Notes under the pieces: generated by a model
Told to the model about the DNA's origin: nothing
Seen by the model: the letters and a program-made list of their open reading frames with translations, nothing else
The model's database searches: none
Shown: piece after piece, positions 7,467 to 11,194 of the stretch
Position numbering within the stretch: the first letter of the stretch is position 1
Layout: each line of letters opens with the position of its first letter
From: Sphingobacteriia bacterium
Lineage (GTDB): Bacteria > Bacteroidota > Bacteroidia > NS11-12g > UBA955
Direction of reading: 5' to 3'
Assembly: GCA_021151535.1 (NCBI GenBank)
Contig: JAGKXC010000062.1
Location: 1 to 11,194 of the forward strand
Length of the DNA stretch: 11,194 nt
Made by a program: the position numbers and the translations under genes

Positions 7467-7864
7467 TGACTGAAGATCCCCTTCATATCGATTCTTGGCA
7501 AACTGGCGATGATACTGACAATGCTGGCTTTTCACAATTCTTGATGAATTCCACCCAAGATTTGATCGAAGAAGCTGCATTTCAGATTGAAAAAGACTTC
7601 GGAATGGCCGGTTTTGAGTTTGTCAAAAGGCCTTATTTGCGGTTGGAAGACCTACTTCCAGAGCTTATTTATGCCATAGACGACATTAGAACACACCGTT
7701 CTCACCTTTGGATGAAGATTATTTTCAGGGTAGATTTAACCGAAAAACAATACAAATTTGCCAAAGGTTTACATGGTGAACCCGCGGAAAACTTAGCCAA
7801 AGCCGTTATTTTGCGAGAATTGCAAAAAGTTTATACCCGCAAGAAATTATCGCAAAAGGATTAA
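7466..7864 (+). CDS. Conserved-looking hypothetical protein, 132 aa, translationally coupled to the symporter
   Basis: I do not recognise this family. The ATG shares one base with the symporter stop (TAATG at 7464-7468), which is strong evidence for a real gene and for coupled translation. The product is soluble: no signal peptide or membrane segment is visible. The first 25 residues are acidic and polar (EDPLHIDSWQTGDDTD), probably flexible. A mixed alpha/beta region follows, with a likely helix at about 29-45 (STQDLIEEAAFQIEKDFG), a helix near 60-75 (LEDLLPELIYAIDDI), a beta segment HLWMKIIFRVDL, and a basic C-terminal helix ending in KLSQKD. No catalytic motif stands out. Its position suggests a role linked to the symporter or simply shared housekeeping expression; neither can be shown from sequence. 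Only the existence of the gene is confident. Confidence 0.8.
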   Translation: MTEDPLHIDSWQTGDDTDNAGFSQFLMNSTQDLIEEAAFQIEKDFGMAGFEFVKRPYLRLEDLLPELIYAIDDIRTHRSHLWMKIIFRVDLTEKQYKFAKGLHGEPAENLAKAVILRELQKVYTRKKLSQKD

Positions 7865-7927
7865 CAAAAATCCAATTAGTGTGCAATTGGTTTGGAAGAT
7901 TTGCCACATTTGTGGAAATTTGCAATT
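7865..7927. other. Short intergenic gap with two small dyads
   Basis: The gap between the 132-residue protein and the DUF5606-like gene holds two small inverted repeats: CCAATT/AATTGG (7872-7877 and 7885-7890, 7-base loop) and CCACATTTGTGG (7904-7915). Neither has a T run, so they are weak terminator candidates. AAGATTTG (7896-7903) and CACATTTG (7905-7912) each miss a TAnnTTTG box by one base, but neither has an upstream TTTG at the right distance. A separate promoter for the following genes is therefore possible but not supported. Confidence 0.3.
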
Positions 7928-8485
7928 ATGGAATTGAAAGACGTAGTATCGGTAACCGGCATGCCCGGATTGCACAAAATCTTGGGTAGAAACAAAAGCG
8001 GACTGATCTTGGAATCATTGGTAGACCAGAAAAAATTCTCTACTAACCCACGCCAACGTATTAGCATTTTAAGCGATATCGCCATGTTCACAGACGAAGG
8101 TGAAGTGAAATTGGCTCAAGTTTTAACCAATATCAAAGGTTTGGAAGATGGTGGTACTGCCATTCCAGATGCCAAATCAAGTAACGACGAGATTTCAGCT
8201 TTCATGGGTAAGGTATTACCAACTTTCGATCGTGAGCGTGTGTATGTTTCTGATATGCGCAAATTGTTCACTTGGTACGGCTTTTTGAAAAACAGCGATT
8301 TGGATTTTGCTAACTTGTTGAACGAATCTGATGATTCAGACGATGCCAACACTGATAGCGATGCGCCAAAAGCAGAAGCAAAAACCGCTAAGAAAGCTAC
8401 TGCCGCGCCTAAAAACACAGCGCCTAAAAAGCCTGCAACTGGTGCAAAAACCAAAACTACTACTCCCCGTAAAATGGGAAGTTAA
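7928..8485 (+). CDS. DUF5606-like Bacteroidota protein with acidic/basic low-complexity tail
   Basis: The core matches, from memory, the Bacteroidota family called DUF5606, whose function is not established. Its marks are an opening of the type MELKDVVSVTGMPGLHKI, a KSGLILESL strand, RISILSDIAMFTDEGEV, and the ending FDRERVYVSDMRKLFTWY. I chose ATG 7928 (185 residues) because the family starts just before this motif; the upstream TTG at 7892 adds 12 residues without family resemblance. The core runs to about residue 127. An acidic stretch follows (ESDDSDDANTDSD, about 133-145), then a Lys/Ala/Pro/Thr-rich basic tail resembling histone H1-like or linker sequence (about 148-182). No signal peptide or membrane segment is present, so a cytosolic location is expected. 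The peptidase gene begins 6 bp downstream, probably cotranscribed. Confidence 0.8.
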   Translation: MELKDVVSVTGMPGLHKILGRNKSGLILESLVDQKKFSTNPRQRISILSDIAMFTDEGEVKLAQVLTNIKGLEDGGTAIPDAKSSNDEISAFMGKVLPTFDRERVYVSDMRKLFTWYGFLKNSDLDFANLLNESDDSDDANTDSDAPKAEAKTAKKATAAPKNTAPKKPATGAKTKTTTPRKMGS

Positions 8486-8491
8486 TTCAAA

Positions 8492-10201
8492 ATGAATAAA
8501 CAATTTTTACCTGTCGATTTGGTAATTAACAGCAAGGAAGACTTGCTCCCTTACTACCAAGAACTTATTGATAGACAACTAGAAAGCCCTGAAGATCTCG
8601 GGGCTTTTTTGAAGGATGTATCCGATCTAGAAAGTGCGGTATCGGAGGATATGGCTTGGAGATACATTCGCATGACCTGCGATACCCAAAACAAAGAACA
8701 CGAACAAGCATACCTCAACTTTGTTCAGGAAATCCAGCCCCATTTGGCACCATTGGAAGATCAGCTGAATAACAAAATCGCTCAATGCGAATTTGCCGCT
8801 GATTTGGAATTGGATGCTGAATCCTACCACATTTATTTCAGGGGAATCAAAGGTGCTACCGAAATTTATCGCCAGGAAAACATTCCTATCTTTACCGAAA
8901 TCCAAACCTTAGCCCAAGAATACGCGGCTATCCAAGGTGGCTTAAATGTAGAGTGGGAAGGAAAAACCTTAACACTGCAACAAGCTTCAAACTTATTGCT
9001 CAATACGGATAGAACAATCCGCGAGCAAGCTTGGAAATTGATCTCAGATGCGCGTTTGGCCGTTTCAGACAAATTGGAAACCCTATTTAGCAAAATGGTT
9101 CAATTGCGCCATCAAGTGGCCGTAAATGCTGGGTTTGAGAACTACCGCGACTTCACATTCAAATCTCTTGGCAGATACGACTATACCGCAAACGATTGTA
9201 AAGAATTCCATCAATCGGTAGAAGCGGCTGTTGTGCCTTTGATGCGCGATTTAATGGCGATGCGCAAAGATTTGATGAAATTAGAGGCGATCAAACCATG
9301 GGATACCGCCGTTGATCCAACAGGAAGAAAGCCTTTAAAACCCTTTGAAAACGGGCAAGATCTTTTGGAAAAAGGTCTCGCCTGTCTGGGAACATTAAGA
9401 CCCTTCTTCAGAGAGTGTCTGGATACCATGAAAACCCACAACCTGTTGGATTTAGACAGCAGATTGGGCAAAGCGCCCGGCGGATATAATTACCCCTTGG
9501 CTAAAACCAATATGCCATTTATCTTCATGAATGCATCAGGAAATTTGAGAGACGTGGAAACTTTGGTACACGAAGCAGGCCACGCCATTCATAGCTTCTT
9601 GATGGCTCCTTTGGAATTAAATGCGTTCAAAAACACACCCAGCGAAGTTGCTGAATTGGCATCCATGAGCATGGAATTGTTGAGCATGACAGGTTGGGAA
9701 TCTTTCTTTAGCGATAAAAAAGAATTAAACAGGGCCAAAGCTGAACAATTGGAAGGCATTTTGGGAACATTGCCATGGATTGCTCAAGTAGATGCATTCC
9801 AACACTGGATCTATGAAAACCCCAACCATAGCATTGAAGAGCGAAAAGCTTATTGGCAATCGCTTAACAAACGTTTTGGCACTGGAATGGTGGATTATAC
9901 AGGCTTTGAGCATGTTGCTGAAAGCAGCTGGCACAAGCAGTTGCACATCTTTGAATTGCCTTTCTATTACATCGAATACGGTATTGCGCAATTGGGATCT
10001 ATCGGAATTTGGAAAAACTACCTAGAAAACCCCGAAAAAGCATTAGATCAATACCAAGATTTCATGAAATTGGGCTACAAAGTAAGCATTCCAAAAATCT
10101 ACGAAACCGCTGGTGTGAAATTCGATTTCAGCAGTGACTACATTACCGAACTCATGAAATTGGTTCAATGGGAATGGTCGCAGAGCATGGATCAACAATA
10201 A
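8492..10201 (+). CDS. M3 family oligoendopeptidase (PepF-like zinc metallopeptidase)
   Basis: This is a cytosolic zinc metallopeptidase of family M3, which cleaves short peptides. The 569-residue product has the zinc motif HEAGH (His360, Glu361, His364) in TLVHEAGHAIHSFLM. The third ligand is most likely Glu388 in PSEVAELASMSMELL, spaced as in PepF-type enzymes. The C-terminal substrate-binding segment HIFELPFYYIEYGIAQLGS (about 485-503) corresponds to the conserved Phe/Tyr-rich region of the family. The long helical N-terminal part (about 15-250) forms the lid over the active-site channel in known structures. There is no signal peptide, so the enzyme should recycle imported or proteolysis-derived peptides. 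The length fits the roughly 560-600-residue M3 oligoendopeptidase clade. The start is 6 bp after the preceding gene's stop, supporting cotranscription. A terminator-shaped hairpin lies in its codons 30-40. Confidence 0.94.
   Translation: MNKQFLPVDLVINSKEDLLPYYQELIDRQLESPEDLGAFLKDVSDLESAVSEDMAWRYIRMTCDTQNKEHEQAYLNFVQEIQPHLAPLEDQLNNKIAQCEFAADLELDAESYHIYFRGIKGATEIYRQENIPIFTEIQTLAQEYAAIQGGLNVEWEGKTLTLQQASNLLLNTDRTIREQAWKLISDARLAVSDKLETLFSKMVQLRHQVAVNAGFENYRDFTFKSLGRYDYTANDCKEFHQSVEAAVVPLMRDLMAMRKDLMKLEAIKPWDTAVDPTGRKPLKPFENGQDLLEKGLACLGTLRPFFRECLDTMKTHNLLDLDSRLGKAPGGYNYPLAKTNMPFIFMNASGNLRDVETLVHEAGHAIHSFLMAPLELNAFKNTPSEVAELASMSMELLSMTGWESFFSDKKELNRAKAEQLEGILGTLPWIAQVDAFQHWIYENPNHSIEERKAYWQSLNKRFGTGMVDYTGFEHVAESSWHKQLHIFELPFYYIEYGIAQLGSIGIWKNYLENPEKALDQYQDFMKLGYKVSIPKIYETAGVKFDFSSDYITELMKLVQWEWSQSMDQQ
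8581..8610 (+). other. Terminator-shaped hairpin inside the start of the M3 peptidase gene
   Basis: AGAAAGCCC (8581-8589) can pair with GGGCTTTTT (8601-8609) to form a 9-bp stem with one G-U pair and an 11-base loop. The 3' arm runs directly into a six-T tract (8605-8610). This is the textbook shape of an intrinsic terminator, but it lies about 90 bp inside the coding region, where it encodes ESPEDLGAFL. It could act as an attenuator when translation is slow, or be a coding coincidence. Confidence 0.4.
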
Positions 10202-10236
10202 CCAGCAATTATTTCTTACTCGGGTTGAATTAAAGT

Positions 10237-10259
10237 TGAAAGGCTGTTGTGGCCTTTCA
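10237..10259. terminator. Hairpin between convergent genes, possible terminator
   Basis: TGAAAGGC (10237-10244), loop TGTTGTG, GCCTTTCA (10252-10259) form a perfect 8-bp stem in the 80-bp gap between the peptidase stop and the stop of the opposing gene. No T run follows on the + strand; on the minus strand it is followed by ACTTTAATT, which is only mildly T-rich. Its position suits a shared terminator for both transcripts, but the sequence lacks the strong T tract of a classical one. Confidence 0.45.
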
Positions 10260-10281
10260 CTGAGTATTGATTGAACTTAAT

Positions 10282-10953
10282 TTATTTCCTATTAATATTA
10301 AAACCAATATTTACTTGATTTATTAATGAAACCCGAGAGTTGAAACTAGCCGGATGTATAGCGTTCTCTGCTTCACTATGTATATTTATAATTCCAGCAC
10401 TCAGGCCAAATTTATAACCCGCTAAAAATCGGCCATATTGCCACTGATAAATAATACTCTGGTCTAAATTTAATTTGATTGGGTTAGTGGGAGGATCATC
10501 GACTCTATCCATCTCTCTGCCACTGCCAAAAGTTTGTTTATAATACAAATGGTGGTTGATTTTAAGTCCAATACCGAATTCCGCAATTATTGAATGTCTC
10601 TTTTTTGTCCACAGTGTTGGTAAATATGAAATTGAAGGGCAATAATATTCTAAATGATTTTCCTGTCTTTCAATCATACTAGAAACCATATCACTACCTG
10701 TATATACATTAGCAAAATGTTGCTCTTCAATACCGAATCCTATTTTAATTCCATGTTTTTTTCTAAAGTATCCTGCGCTTAGACTCAAAACAGGATTTAA
10801 ACCCAAATTTTCACGATCATATTCTTCAATCCTATCCCAAAGATTTGTCACATGTCCTGAAGTAATATGTAATTGAAAATTAGTATTGGTTTGACTATAT
10901 GCATCCAAAAAGCCTAAACATGAAAATACGAAAACAAATCCCCACTTTCCCAT
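10282..10953 (-). CDS. Secreted beta-rich protein, probable outer-membrane beta-barrel
   Basis: I cannot assign a specific function. From ATG 10953 the 223-residue product starts with a clear signal peptide: charged GK, the hydrophobic stretch FVFVFSCLGFL, and likely cleavage at AYS-Q (after residue 20). The rest alternates polar and hydrophobic residues in short segments with Gly and aromatic residues (LSLSAGYF, HSIIAEFGIGLKINHHLYY, SIIYQWQYGRFLAGYKFGLSAGIINI) and ends in QVNIGFNINRK. These are features of small outer-membrane beta-barrels. A longer frame from 11007 would add 18 residues before the signal peptide and overlap the upstream gene by 52 bp, so 10953 is preferred. Only 2 bp separate this start from the upstream gene's stop (TAAATATG), indicating translational coupling. 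The gene is visibly AT-richer than the genes to its left, which may reflect a different origin or relaxed codon choice. Confidence 0.75.
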   Translation of the reverse strand: MGKWGFVFVFSCLGFLDAYSQTNTNFQLHITSGHVTNLWDRIEEYDRENLGLNPVLSLSAGYFRKKHGIKIGFGIEEQHFANVYTGSDMVSSMIERQENHLEYYCPSISYLPTLWTKKRHSIIAEFGIGLKINHHLYYKQTFGSGREMDRVDDPPTNPIKLNLDQSIIYQWQYGRFLAGYKFGLSAGIINIHSEAENAIHPASFNSRVSLINQVNIGFNINRK

Positions 10954-10955
10954 AT

Positions 10956-11194
10956 TTATCTTTCGTTGTTTGCTGTACCTAAATACCTGCGAATGCCCAC
11001 TGTACAAAGCAGTTGAAATTTATCATTTTCCAAATTATTTCTAGCTGGTGTACCATCCGCATTCAATCGGTCATTTCTATACCATTTAAATATTTTAAAT
11101 TTATACTGCCCCTCTAACGTACCAACCAAAGTCCACTTTTTCAACTTCCATTCAATCTCTGTAGCTGTAGTAATGGCTTTATTCTGTATGGATG
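10956..11194 (-). CDS. C-terminal end of a beta-rich, probably outer-membrane protein (5' end outside window)
   Basis: The frame is open from the window edge to TAA at 10958-10956, giving 79 visible residues. An internal TTG at 11144 could be read as a start, but the sequence upstream of it is in the same open frame with similar character (KAITTATEIEWKLKKWTLVG), so the gene most likely extends beyond the window. The pattern of alternating residues (ATEIEWKL, LVGTLEGQYKFKIF, KFQLLCTVGIRRYLG) suggests beta strands of a barrel or a related envelope protein. A polar turn, NDRLNADGTPARNN, lies between strands. No family is recognised. It ends 2 bp before the start of the signal-peptide-bearing neighbour, so the two are surely transcribed together and may work in the same envelope process. 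Confidence 0.65.
   Translation of the reverse strand, partial: SIQNKAITTATEIEWKLKKWTLVGTLEGQYKFKIFKWYRNDRLNADGTPARNNLENDKFQLLCTVGIRRYLGTANNER

Noticed and set aside
7892..7927. TTG start at 7892 for the DUF5606-like gene
   Set aside because: The added 12 residues lack family resemblance; ATG 7928 sits directly before the conserved opening motif.
10954..11007. ATG at 11007 as start of the secreted protein
   Set aside because: It would put 18 polar, charged residues ahead of a good signal peptide and overlap the upstream gene by 52 bp; ATG 10953 gives a normal signal peptide and a 2-bp gap.
1..11194. GCGATCGC (HIP1-type) repeats as the cause of the frequent GGCGAT
   Set aside because: I did not see the full palindrome GCGATCGC; only the one-sided GGCGAT/GGGCGAT form is enriched.
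1..11194. CRISPR array, tRNA, rRNA, insertion sequence or defence island
   Set aside because: No regularly spaced repeats, cloverleaf-like segments, transposase motifs or defence-family domains were found; nearly all of the window is accounted for by the listed genes.

Overview
The window looks like a chromosomal segment of a Bacteroidota bacterium. Supporting signs are the absence of recognisable Shine-Dalgarno sequences before most starts, a promoter candidate of the TTTG-N19-TAnnTTTG type, a DUF5606-like gene, a very long NtrY-like sensor kinase, and short secreted beta-rich proteins of the outer-membrane type. I could not place it below phylum. Base composition is moderate (roughly 40-45% GC by eye), with a clearly AT-richer right end. 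No tRNA, rRNA, CRISPR array, insertion sequence or phage gene was seen.

Left block (1-1415, + strand): the C-terminal end of ruvB (branch-migration helicase), then queG (last step of queuosine synthesis for tRNA). Middle block (1398-6106, - strand): hldD (ADP-heptose epimerase for the LPS inner core) followed 41 bp downstream by a 1223-residue sensor histidine kinase, probably cotranscribed. queG and the kinase converge and overlap by 18 bp at their 3' ends; a perfect hairpin that could end queG transcription lies inside the kinase coding region.

Right-centre block (6180-10201, + strand): four tightly packed genes. They encode an SLC1/DAACS-type glutamate/aspartate/dicarboxylate symporter, a 132-residue protein of unknown function whose start overlaps the symporter stop by one base, a DUF5606-like protein with an acidic-then-basic tail, and a cytosolic M3 oligoendopeptidase. 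The first two are almost certainly cotranscribed. The last two are 6 bp apart and probably cotranscribed, while the 62-bp gap before the DUF5606-like gene could hold its own promoter. Uptake of acidic amino acids or dicarboxylates together with peptide breakdown suggests a nutrient-related unit, but this is inference from position only. hldD and the symporter are divergent, sharing a 73-bp intergenic region.

Right end (10282-11194, - strand): two AT-richer, closely spaced genes for beta-rich, probably outer-membrane proteins. One is complete with a signal peptide; the other is cut by the window edge. A hairpin at 10237-10259 separates them from the peptidase gene.

Most of the window is ordinary core metabolism. 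The items most worth a second look are a canonical EF-hand loop in the first extramembrane loop of the symporter, the size and layout of the sensor kinase, a strongly over-represented GGGCGAT heptamer, and a terminator-shaped hairpin about 90 bp inside the peptidase gene. I see no evidence for a wholly new defence or mobile system.
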